In this document: in pieces, positions 51,447 through 58,640 of the stretch | Numbering within the stretch: position 1 is the first letter of the stretch | Layout: every line of letters begins with the position of its first letter | DNA from: Saprospiraceae bacterium | GTDB taxonomy: Bacteria > Bacteroidota > Bacteroidia > Chitinophagales > Saprospiraceae | Length of the DNA: 62,386 bases | Assembly (NCBI GenBank): GCA_013214355.1 | Contig: JABSSL010000044.1 | Coordinates: 1-62,386 of the forward strand | Direction of reading: 5' to 3' | Made by a program: the position numbers and the translations under genes | Notes under the pieces: generated by a model | Databases searched by the model: none | What the model saw: the letters and a program-made list of their open reading frames with translations, nothing else | Told to the model about the DNA's origin: nothing

Positions 51447-54400
51447 ATGTGTAGAAAAGTCCTCCCATGGCTGGCGATCATTGCTATGCTTTTTTCATCT
51501 TTTACGATTGATGCACAAAAACAAACTCCTTTAGATGCAGCACTTCGACACGTAGAACAGAAATCCGCAGACTGGGGTTTGCTCCCAACCGATATTCAGG
51601 AAATCAAGGTAAGTCACCAATTCCAAAGTAAACATAATCTGGTTACACATTATTACCTTCTCCAACATCATAATAATATTGAGGTGGAAGGTGCAATCAT
51701 CGGTGTCCACATTATGTCTGATGGAAAGGTTGGATATTCCACGAATCGATTTGTACCAGCGCTTGGGGAAAAGGTGCAATATACTGTACCAACTATTGAC
51801 GCACTTAGCGCCATCCAACAAGCTTTGAGTCGCTTGGATTTGCCATCGGATAACACTATCCAATTTAAAGAAAAGTTGCAGGAGAATTCTTACGTCTTTA
51901 CTCCTGGCAAGGCAGCATCAACGGACATTAGAGTTCAGCTGTTGTATTGGCCTAGACCAGGAAGTGAGGCAGTAGAATTGGCTTGGAGAGTGCATTTACA
52001 GGAATCTAGTAGATCACTTAAGGTTTGGGATATCCTGGTGAGTGCACAGGACGGAAAGATACTGCACCAAAGAGATAGGGTACATCGTTCAAAAATCCCC
52101 GGGTCTCAGATAGACAAACAAGTGGCCTCCTGTAGGGACGAGGAGCCTGCCCCTTTTCGAACGGTCACCCAGGCTCTAGAAGAGAAGAATGCCTTCCCGC
52201 CATTAGCTGGTGAAACTTACAACGTTTTTCCCATCCCCTTAGCGAATCCATTACAGGGAGCACGACAGTTGGTCATTTCTCCTGCGGACCCGACTGCTTC
52301 TCCTTTTGGCTGGCATGATACGGACGGTCAAGCAGGAGCTGAGTATACGATTACTAGGGGAAACAATGTTTATGCCTATCATGATCGAAATGGGAATGAT
52401 GTGCCTTCAGGAGATGAACCTGACGGAGGATCTTCATTGCAATTTGATTTTCCACTAGATCTTAGTCAAGAGCCAGACACCTACACTGATGCCGCAGTCA
52501 CGCAGCTTTTTTACATCAACAATTTCATGCATGATTTTGCCTATGCTTATGGATTTGATGAAGCGGCTGGAAATTTTCAGCAAAACAATTATGGAAATGG
52601 AGGAATGGATGGCGATGCATTACGTGCTCATGCGCAGGATTTTGGCGCAGACCCTTATCGCGAGCCTGCTGATCCAAGCGATGATCAAGTAAATAATGCC
52701 AATTTCTTTACGCCATTAGATGGCTTTTCCCCGGTGATGCAAATGTACCTATTTGACCGGCAAGGTAACGACCTATTCACAGTCTTGGATCCAGAACCCA
52801 TCCGGGGAGCCTTCGAAACAGGGATTGCTACCTTTGGTCCGAGCATTACCGCTACACCAATTGAAGGAAGAGTGGTTAATGCAGTAGATAATTCCAATAG
52901 TCCAAGCTTGTTGTGTAGTGCGGTGAGTAATTCCGAGGAGGTAAACGGTAATATCGCTATGATTGACCGGGGTGAGTGTTTTTTCAAGGAAAAGACAATC
53001 AACGCTCAACAAGCGGGAGCCATTGCTGTGATTATCTGCAATTTTGAAGATGTGATTATCGATATGGGGGGGCCAGCCTCAATTGATGAGCCGGTTATCC
53101 CTACTTTGATGCTAAAAAATACAGACTGCCAGACCATCCGTAACTTTATTGCTCAGGGGGTAGATGTCAAACTACAACAGCCAGACATTTCTGGGCCAAC
53201 CTTTGTTGATTCTGATTTTGATACTGAAGTGATTGTTCATGAATACGGACATGGTATTTCTAATCGTCTCACCGGAGGTGCCAATAGTAATTGCTTGAAC
53301 AACGATGAGCAAATGGGAGAAGGGTGGAGTGACTTCTTTTCGCTGGTCACTACAGTCAAGCCCGGAGAGGATGGTACGGAGCCGAAGCACGTAGGTTCCT
53401 ATGTGTGGACAAGGACAGCCAGTGGAACTGGGGTGAGAAGGTTGCCTTATTCTTTTGATATGAGTGTTAACAACCAAACTTTTGCAGATATCATTGGTAC
53501 TGGTGGGAGAGTGTTTAATCCTGCGCCAGGCCAGCCTGGTCAACGTGGAGGCCCGCATTCCTTGGGAGAAATCTGGACAGGCGTACTTTGGGATTTGTAC
53601 TGGGCCATGGTTGAAGAATACGATTTTGATGAGGATATGATCAACGGTACGGGTGGTAACAATATGGCTATTCAATTGGTGATGGATGGTATGAAGTTGC
53701 AGGCCTGTAATCCAGGATTCCTGGATGGGCGCGATGCCATTCTGATGGCGGATCAGATGACCTATGGAGGAGTTAATCAGTGCCTGATCTGGGAAGTGTT
53801 CGCTAGGCGAGGGATGGGCTTCGGTGCGGATCAAGGATCCATTAACGACAGAAATGACCTGGTCGAAAGTTTTCAAACTAACCCTACTTGTATTCCAACG
53901 GTAAAGATCGCTAAAGCAGCTACACCCTTGATTAATCCTGGCGATGAAATCAATTATACGATTGAAGTATATAATCATAAACCAGAAGCCATAAGTGGTG
54001 TAGTGGTGAATGATATTTTGCCTGATGGCACGACCTATGTGACGGGATCGGCTACAGGTACGGATAATGTGGATCTTAGTGGAAACCAAATTACCTTTGA
54101 GATAGGGGAGATGGCGGCTGGTGATACCGTTGTATTAACCTATGATGTATTTACTGCCGCAGAACTCAAATCTACACAACAGTTTTTTGATGATGTGGAA
54201 TCAGCGGATACGGAAGTGACCTGGATCTTTGACTTCCTGGATGGAACCACGATCTGGGAGGTAAATGATAATGAAGAGGCATTCAGTGGTCAACGCTCCT
54301 GGTCCATCGCTAATACAAATACGGACAATGATCAGATTTTATTTTTAGCGAGTCCATTTAGAATAGAAGGTACACAACCGGCGCTCCGTTTCTACCATCG

Positions 54401-55085
54401 ATACGATACGGAAACGGGATTTGATGGTGGGTTTGTAGAGGTTTCTACGGACGGTGGCAGCTCTTGGGAATCCGTAGCGCAGGAGAAGTACTTCCGAGGA
54501 GGGGATTTACGTCCGTTGAACTATAGCACTTTTGCTATCCCCGGGATAGAAGCTTTTAGTGGAACGACTGATGGAGAGTTTGTACCGGCCTATATTGATT
54601 TGAGTGATTATATCGGCCAAGATATCCAGGTTCGTTTCCGTTTTGGATCGGACGATGTGGAGAGTCGTGATGGTTGGTATATAGATGATATTGAGATTTT
54701 GGATGTTTTCAATTATCAGTCGGAAGTTTGTGTAACTAGTAATGAAGGAGATCAGGCATGTGCTACGGCTCCAGAGCGTGGGACCGTAGTGAATGACCAG
54801 ACCGTTTTACCAACTACTGAGATTGAGTCTTTGGGAGCCATTGTATCCATTTTCCCAAATCCCGCCCGAAATGTGATTAATATTGCCGTGACTACAGAAA
54901 CGAGTAGTGAAGTAGCCATGGAATTGTTCAGCATGGATGGAAAGCAGATTTTGAGGCAGCGTGACAGAATTACTGTTGGGGCACAACAATTTCAGATGGA
55001 TGTTTCTGATTTGCCTAGCGGTTTTTATATGGTTCGCTTGCAAACAGACTTAGGTGCTACAACTCAGAAAATCATTATTGAATAG
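51447..55085 (+). CDS. M36 (fungalysin-type) metalloprotease with PA, DUF11-like and T9SS sorting domains
   Basis: About 1212 residues from the ATG for MCRKVLPW; a TTG three codons earlier is less likely. Signal peptide, then an FTP-type propeptide (about 30-220), then the M36 catalytic domain with zinc motif HEYGH (His598-His602) and the third ligand in EQMGEGWSDFF. A protease-associated insert (about 475-575, NIAMIDRGECFFKEK) lies inside the catalytic part, as in bacterial fungalysin relatives. Next come a DUF11-like Ig domain (NYTIEVYNHKPEAISGVVV), an immune-inhibitor-A-like beta sandwich (DGWYIDDIEILDVF), and a T9SS type A sorting domain (IFPNPARNVINIAV ... LPSGFYMVRLQTD). Secreted or surface-bound endopeptidase, probably for protein degradation outside the cell. 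All catalytic motifs are intact. Confidence 0.92.
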   Translation: MCRKVLPWLAIIAMLFSSFTIDAQKQTPLDAALRHVEQKSADWGLLPTDIQEIKVSHQFQSKHNLVTHYYLLQHHNNIEVEGAIIGVHIMSDGKVGYSTNRFVPALGEKVQYTVPTIDALSAIQQALSRLDLPSDNTIQFKEKLQENSYVFTPGKAASTDIRVQLLYWPRPGSEAVELAWRVHLQESSRSLKVWDILVSAQDGKILHQRDRVHRSKIPGSQIDKQVASCRDEEPAPFRTVTQALEEKNAFPPLAGETYNVFPIPLANPLQGARQLVISPADPTASPFGWHDTDGQAGAEYTITRGNNVYAYHDRNGNDVPSGDEPDGGSSLQFDFPLDLSQEPDTYTDAAVTQLFYINNFMHDFAYAYGFDEAAGNFQQNNYGNGGMDGDALRAHAQDFGADPYREPADPSDDQVNNANFFTPLDGFSPVMQMYLFDRQGNDLFTVLDPEPIRGAFETGIATFGPSITATPIEGRVVNAVDNSNSPSLLCSAVSNSEEVNGNIAMIDRGECFFKEKTINAQQAGAIAVIICNFEDVIIDMGGPASIDEPVIPTLMLKNTDCQTIRNFIAQGVDVKLQQPDISGPTFVDSDFDTEVIVHEYGHGISNRLTGGANSNCLNNDEQMGEGWSDFFSLVTTVKPGEDGTEPKHVGSYVWTRTASGTGVRRLPYSFDMSVNNQTFADIIGTGGRVFNPAPGQPGQRGGPHSLGEIWTGVLWDLYWAMVEEYDFDEDMINGTGGNNMAIQLVMDGMKLQACNPGFLDGRDAILMADQMTYGGVNQCLIWEVFARRGMGFGADQGSINDRNDLVESFQTNPTCIPTVKIAKAATPLINPGDEINYTIEVYNHKPEAISGVVVNDILPDGTTYVTGSATGTDNVDLSGNQITFEIGEMAAGDTVVLTYDVFTAAELKSTQQFFDDVESADTEVTWIFDFLDGTTIWEVNDNEEAFSGQRSWSIANTNTDNDQILFLASPFRIEGTQPALRFYHRYDTETGFDGGFVEVSTDGGSSWESVAQEKYFRGGDLRPLNYSTFAIPGIEAFSGTTDGEFVPAYIDLSDYIGQDIQVRFRFGSDDVESRDGWYIDDIEILDVFNYQSEVCVTSNEGDQACATAPERGTVVNDQTVLPTTEIESLGAIVSIFPNPARNVINIAVTTETSSEVAMELFSMDGKQILRQRDRITVGAQQFQMDVSDLPSGFYMVRLQTDLGATTQKIIIE

Positions 55086-55112
55086 TGGATTTGTGCCTAC
55101 CGCATAAAAAAA

Positions 55113-55137
55113 CTCCCGAGCATGTCCGGCTCGGGAG
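55113..55137 (-). terminator. Intrinsic terminator for minus-strand transcription
   Basis: CTCCCGAGC / GCTCGGGAG forms a 9-bp stem with a 7-base loop; on the minus strand it is followed by seven U residues (A-run at 55106-55112). It could end a transcript from the S24 repressor gene or an unannotated minus-strand RNA. Confidence 0.65.
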
Positions 55138-55189
55138 GGAATGATCAAAAAACAGCAGGATATAACAATGTTTGAAAACATTATTCGGT

Positions 55190-55232
55190 AACATTGATCG
55201 CTTGGGATAATTCCAAACGATCAATGTTTTTT
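55190..55232 (+). terminator. Intrinsic terminator for plus-strand transcription
   Basis: AACATTGATCGCTTGG (55190-55205) pairs with 55213-55228 with one mismatch and is followed by a T-run to 55232. It is the likely 3' end of the metalloprotease mRNA, which would thus overlap the minus-strand terminator region. Confidence 0.6.
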
Positions 55233-55703
55233 ATGGACCATGAAAGTCTCACACAAAGTCAATAAGGAGCTAGGCCCTTATCTTGACTTCGTGTAAGGAC
55301 AGCAAATAAAATATGTGTTATAAGTTTGAAATCTAAGTGTTGTGCGCGTGTCTGTTGTTTGGGGGTAAGATTTCATATGATGCGTCAAACATAGCATAGG
55401 GATTGCTTGAAAATCTTACCGCTGGGATCTTTTGGGATTTACAATTTTTTGCCTCTCAAAGCGCTCTTTATACTAATTTATACAAGTTGCGATTCATTCT
55501 GGAGTGCCTAAAAGCGTCAGAGATTTGCTGTAAAACCAAGTGACTGGCTGTATCCTTTGCAAAATCTTTCTTTTTTGCGCTCCTTCATCCCAACTTGGGG
55601 TAATCTGACTAGCTAATAGAAATAATAGATATTTCGCTCCCAGTCATTTAATGCTCATACATTCAGTAGGTAACATACTCATCTAGAGGTGCTTACATAA
55701 CTC

Positions 55704-56438
55704 CTAGAGATCACTAATTCTTCGAATCACTCTATATAAGCGGGTATATTCATTTACTTCCTCTATGAAGGGATCATATTCCAAATGATTGGCGGAGATC
55801 AACTTGAGGTGTGATACGCGATTCTTGGTATTGTATATGCGTTGTACATACTTGACCCACAGCGAACCGTTATTCTTAACCGCATAGATCTTGTTATCAT
55901 TGATCTCATGCACCCCAGCAATTTCTCTACAGACCACTAGATCACTATCATTGATGATGGGGTCCATACTATTTCCACTAATCGGAAAACTCACCAAACT
56001 CCCCCCACTCAAACCAGGAACACTGAAGAAAGACTTGTCCTCCGTAGCAAAGCTGCCCGCATCTACAGATGTACCTGCAAATGCCTCAACGCTTGTAAAC
56101 AAAATGTTCCCCTTCGGTGTGCCATCACTATTGGCAGTAACTTCTTCCGGTATTTCAAAGCCGAATGGCGTACCCATATCGTCCAACAAGTACGACTCAT
56201 TCACGCCAAATTCTCTACAAATAATACGTGCCTGTCGATAATCTATGCAGCGCTTATCATCAGGGTTCAAATAAGCTCGGATAATATGACCATATGCTCG
56301 ATTCCCAAGTACTTTTTCAGCAAAATCTCCCATTCCTCGACCATTTCGATCGTTTTTGACCACTACACCTCTTTCCTCCAATAAGCTGAAAACTTTGATG
56401 AATCGTTCGTTCAATTGTATCCGATCTTCACGTATCAT
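55704..56438 (-). CDS. S24 peptidase-type transcriptional repressor (LexA/CI-like)
   Basis: A 244-residue regulator. The N-terminal half (1-95) is a helical DNA-binding domain of the HTH/XRE kind, not sharply recognisable by eye. The C-terminal half is a LexA-like S24 peptidase fold with nucleophile Ser157 in FPISGNSMDPII and Lys196 in GSLWVKYVQ. An Ala121-Gly122 pair (EAFAGTS) lies 36 residues before the Ser, close to the spacing in LexA (Ala84-Ser119), so self-cleavage is plausible. It could respond to DNA damage or control a mobile element, but no prophage genes are adjacent. The promoter side carries repeated operator-like sequences, suggesting autoregulation. Confidence 0.8.
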   Translation of the reverse strand: MIREDRIQLNERFIKVFSLLEERGVVVKNDRNGRGMGDFAEKVLGNRAYGHIIRAYLNPDDKRCIDYRQARIICREFGVNESYLLDDMGTPFGFEIPEEVTANSDGTPKGNILFTSVEAFAGTSVDAGSFATEDKSFFSVPGLSGGSLVSFPISGNSMDPIINDSDLVVCREIAGVHEINDNKIYAVKNNGSLWVKYVQRIYNTKNRVSHLKLISANHLEYDPFIEEVNEYTRLYRVIRRISDL

Positions 56439-56452
56439 GTTTGAAGATTTAA

Positions 56453-56515
56453 GTTTTTAAAACAAAACAAAATAATTTGGTTGCAATATAAAACGAATTT
56501 GTTTTTAAAACAAAT
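56453..56515. promoter_or_regulatory. Operator-like repeats upstream of the S24 repressor gene
   Basis: GTTTTTAAAACAAA occurs twice in the same orientation (56453-56466 and 56501-56514). The second copy lies inside a perfect inverted repeat ATTTGTTT-TTA-AAACAAAT (56497-56515). The first copy begins 14 bp upstream of the repressor's ATG. The arrangement suits binding of a dimeric autorepressor. Confidence 0.45.
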
Positions 56516-56558
56516 AATTGTAAAAAAATAATGTTAAATTTTCTGTTGGTTTTTTGGT

Positions 56559-56594
56559 GAATATCAGACAAAACGTAGGATTTGTCCGATATTC
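56559..56594. repeat. Inverted repeat between the repressor promoter and the PLP-enzyme gene
   Basis: GAATATCAGACAAA (56559-56572) is complementary, with one mismatch, to TTTGTCCGATATTC (56581-56594). It lies 18 bp after the stop of the aminotransferase gene on the minus strand but is not followed by a U-run, so it may be a further operator rather than a terminator. Confidence 0.35.
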
Positions 56595-56612
56595 AGGGGC
56601 TTAGGGTTTTTC

Positions 56613-57803
56613 TTAAACTTGGGCAATAACTTCTATTGTCCGGTCCAGTTCTGCCAAGGTGTTGTAATAATGAGGAGATAATCGCAGCAACCAGTCTGCT
56701 TGTTTGGCCTTCATATCATACCGGTTGTAGGCCAAGGTGGTATGTGAGGAGTTAATTCCCTGTTTGCGGAGGAAGTGTTGCAGTTGTACCGGGTCTTCCC
56801 CAGCCATGGTAAAAGTTACCAATCCGGCTTTCTCAAGCCCCTGATCCAAGACCCGAACTCTAGGTAGCGAAGAAAGGCTCGCACGGAGGTAAGCGGATAA
56901 GTATTTGACCTGCTGTTCAATTCGATCCACGCCAATTTGATTGGCGTATGCTACGGCTTCAGCAGCTCCAAGCATTAAGGCATAGGGTTTTTCCCAAAGC
57001 TCAAAACGTTTGGCATCTTTTCGAGGGGTATACTGGTTATCCTTGCTCCAAGCTGCACTGTGAAGATCTAAGAATAGCGGACTGAGTTCGGCCTGTAGGA
57101 CTCTATTGGATACATAAAGGAAACCAGTCCCTCTTGGGCCTCGCAAGAACTTACGTGTCGTGGCACTCAGGAAGTCACAGCCCAAGGTTTTTACATCTAA
57201 AACCAATTGACCAGCGGATTGACAAGCATCTAGTAAGTAATAGATGCCACGATCCTGACAGGCCCGCCCAATCTGGGCAACCTCTTGGATAAGTCCTGAA
57301 TTAGTGGGGACGTGCGTGACAGCGACCAACTTTGGCTGATAGATGTCCATATTCTGGATCATATCCGCGGGGTCTAAGCCCCCACTGGGTAGATCTTTAC
57401 CGAAAACGATCTTGATTCCACGTAGCTTCTTCAATTGAAGGAAGGCAATCTGATTGGAGGAGTAATCATTGAAGCTGGTTAGTATTACATCTCCTTGCTC
57501 AAAAGGAATACATGACAATGCCTTATTGTAGGCATCGGTAGCATTTCCCGCAAAAGCAATATTCTTACTAGAGGCGTTCAATAGTTTACCCACCGCTGCA
57601 TAAAAGGTGTCTAAGCCCTCTCGTTGATCAGCAGCTGTCTCGTAACCGCCAGCAAGGTATTCAGCAGTAAGAAATTGATCGATCGAGGCTTTCACTATGG
57701 CTGGCATTAGGGCTGCTCCGGCATTATTTAAATGTATGATCTTTTCGGTACCAGGCGTTTCTGCTCGGAATTGATTTATTTGTTCACTAGTAAAGGCTTG
57801 CAT
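56613..57803 (-). CDS. Class V aminotransferase-fold PLP enzyme (cysteine desulfurase-like)
   Basis: A 396-residue fold-type I PLP enzyme. Asp192 and Gln195 (LLDACQSAGQL) contact the cofactor, and Lys218 in SATTRKFLRGPRGTGFLYV is the Schiff-base lysine. The C-terminal LRLSPHYYNTLAELD motif is typical of the NifS/CsdB and isopenicillin-epimerase branch. The catalytic cysteine loop of true desulfurases is not obvious, so the reaction may be a lyase, epimerase or desulfurase. It is encoded 6 bp after a small thiamine-binding-like protein gene, and both are probably in one operon. Confidence 0.85.
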   Translation of the reverse strand: MQAFTSEQINQFRAETPGTEKIIHLNNAGAALMPAIVKASIDQFLTAEYLAGGYETAADQREGLDTFYAAVGKLLNASSKNIAFAGNATDAYNKALSCIPFEQGDVILTSFNDYSSNQIAFLQLKKLRGIKIVFGKDLPSGGLDPADMIQNMDIYQPKLVAVTHVPTNSGLIQEVAQIGRACQDRGIYYLLDACQSAGQLVLDVKTLGCDFLSATTRKFLRGPRGTGFLYVSNRVLQAELSPLFLDLHSAAWSKDNQYTPRKDAKRFELWEKPYALMLGAAEAVAYANQIGVDRIEQQVKYLSAYLRASLSSLPRVRVLDQGLEKAGLVTFTMAGEDPVQLQHFLRKQGINSSHTTLAYNRYDMKAKQADWLLRLSPHYYNTLAELDRTIEVIAQV

Positions 57804-57809
57804 AGGTGG

Positions 57810-58061
57810 TTAAGGCAATTGAATGTCAATGTTTAAGATTTTGAGCACCATAATCTGGGTCCCTTCTTCGAGAAAACTAGTCTTGATTTCACGAGTAAGT
57901 ACCTGCATGATGAGGTCATAATCCCCCGAGATCTGCGTACTGAGGGCATTGGTTTGTATAGACAAACCTTCATGCTGGTTTAATCGTGCAATGAAGTCAA
58001 GGATGGGCGTTTCATAGTCTGCATCCAGCGGATACATACTGATGTCTACGGCGGCTTTCAT
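57810..58061 (-). CDS. Thiamine-binding-like protein (UPF0045/YqgV family)
   Basis: An 83-residue protein with the pattern VDISMYPLDADYETPILDF, LSIQTNALSTQISGDYD and LTREIKTSF, which matches the MTH1187/YkoF-like family that binds thiamine or its precursor. It is a small ferredoxin-like alpha/beta fold, cytoplasmic. It is the first gene of a two-gene operon with the PLP enzyme (6 bp apart), hinting at a role in sulfur or thiamine metabolism (inference). Confidence 0.75.
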   Translation of the reverse strand: MKAAVDISMYPLDADYETPILDFIARLNQHEGLSIQTNALSTQISGDYDLIMQVLTREIKTSFLEEGTQIMVLKILNIDIQLP

Positions 58062-58640
58062 AGGATTGTATGTTTTATGGTTAATAAGTGGCCGTGTTAG
58101 TGCATGAACTAGGGAAGTAGGTTAGCGAACCGACCTAATACCTTCCAAGAAAGTAGTCATGGCACAGTCCAGTTCCCTTAGTTTTTTGATCAGCTCATCA
58201 TAACGGATGAGCCTGGCGTGTATCTTATTAGAGGAATTGTAGTAAGTTAATCGTTGTAGAACTTCTTTCTCTTTGCTAATGTAAAACGGCCAATCAAAAT
58301 ATTTTAATTTTCTGGCAGAATAATTTTTAAGCTAAACCGGATATCTAATAGTTGCTATTTCGTGGGAATATAAGTGGCAGAAGACCTATAGATCAACGTA
58401 TGCGCTAGGGCAGACCAACAACATAAAATTGTTCCAGTAAGCTTCTCTACTAAGGTACTGCTTTGGAAGCCTGTTTCAGAATTCATATATTTGAACCCTA
58501 TATCTAGTGGATAATCTAAGCTGAAAGAAAGCAGTTCTACCCAAATTGAGTAGGAAAGTTGAAGCGCTCCTTTCATTCTTTCCTTTGATATAGTATTTGT
58601 AATCTCTGTAGACAAACAATAGTCAGCGAACCATTTTTAT
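58062..58640. other. Gene-poor interval upstream of ftsK
   Basis: These 579 bp lie between the divergent thiamine-binding-like and ftsK genes. A start-less open frame is listed separately. Another minus-strand frame of 86 codons at 58355-58615 has no recognisable domain and is judged unlikely to be a gene. The ftsK promoter must lie near the right end. No RNA gene was recognised. Confidence 0.4.
58122..58331 (-). pseudogene. Possible coding remnant without a start codon
   Basis: A 69-codon stop-free frame ends in TAA and translates to a strongly helical, protein-like sequence (KLKYFDWPFYISKEKEVLQR, then KIHARLIRYDELIKKLRELD). There is no suitable start codon and a stop precedes it. It may be the tail of a decayed gene; chance cannot be excluded and no family was recognised. 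Confidence 0.25.

Larger units (their letters stand above)
55086..55703. other. Gene-free interval with several stable hairpins
   Basis: No convincing open frame is seen in these 618 bp. Besides the two terminator hairpins listed separately, a stem at 55251-55294 (ACAC, then AAGTCAA against TTGACTT, then GTGT) and a perfect 10-bp stem GGTAAGATTT (55364-55373) / AAATCTTACC (55411-55420) are present. The strong terminator-like hairpin on the minus strand at 55113-55137 implies a transcript arriving from the right, which could be a small RNA or the long 3' end of the repressor gene. No known RNA family was recognised. Confidence 0.45.

Noticed and set aside
53172-54089. 305-codon open frame on the minus strand inside the M36 protease gene
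   Set aside because: It is antisense to the intact catalytic domain (HEYGH, GEGWSDFF), has a histidine/isoleucine-rich composition typical of shadow frames, and shows no domain.
55086-55703. 6S RNA, tmRNA, RNase P RNA or SRP RNA
   Set aside because: The hairpins are suggestive, but the hallmark sequences of these RNAs (for example the GGAAG-type SRP tip, RNase P conserved core or tmRNA tag and tRNA-like ends) were not found on either strand.
58355-58615. 86-codon minus-strand frame upstream of ftsK
   Set aside because: There is no recognisable domain, the composition is unconvincing, and it is in a different frame from the start-less fragment next to it, so joining them would need a frameshift without other support.
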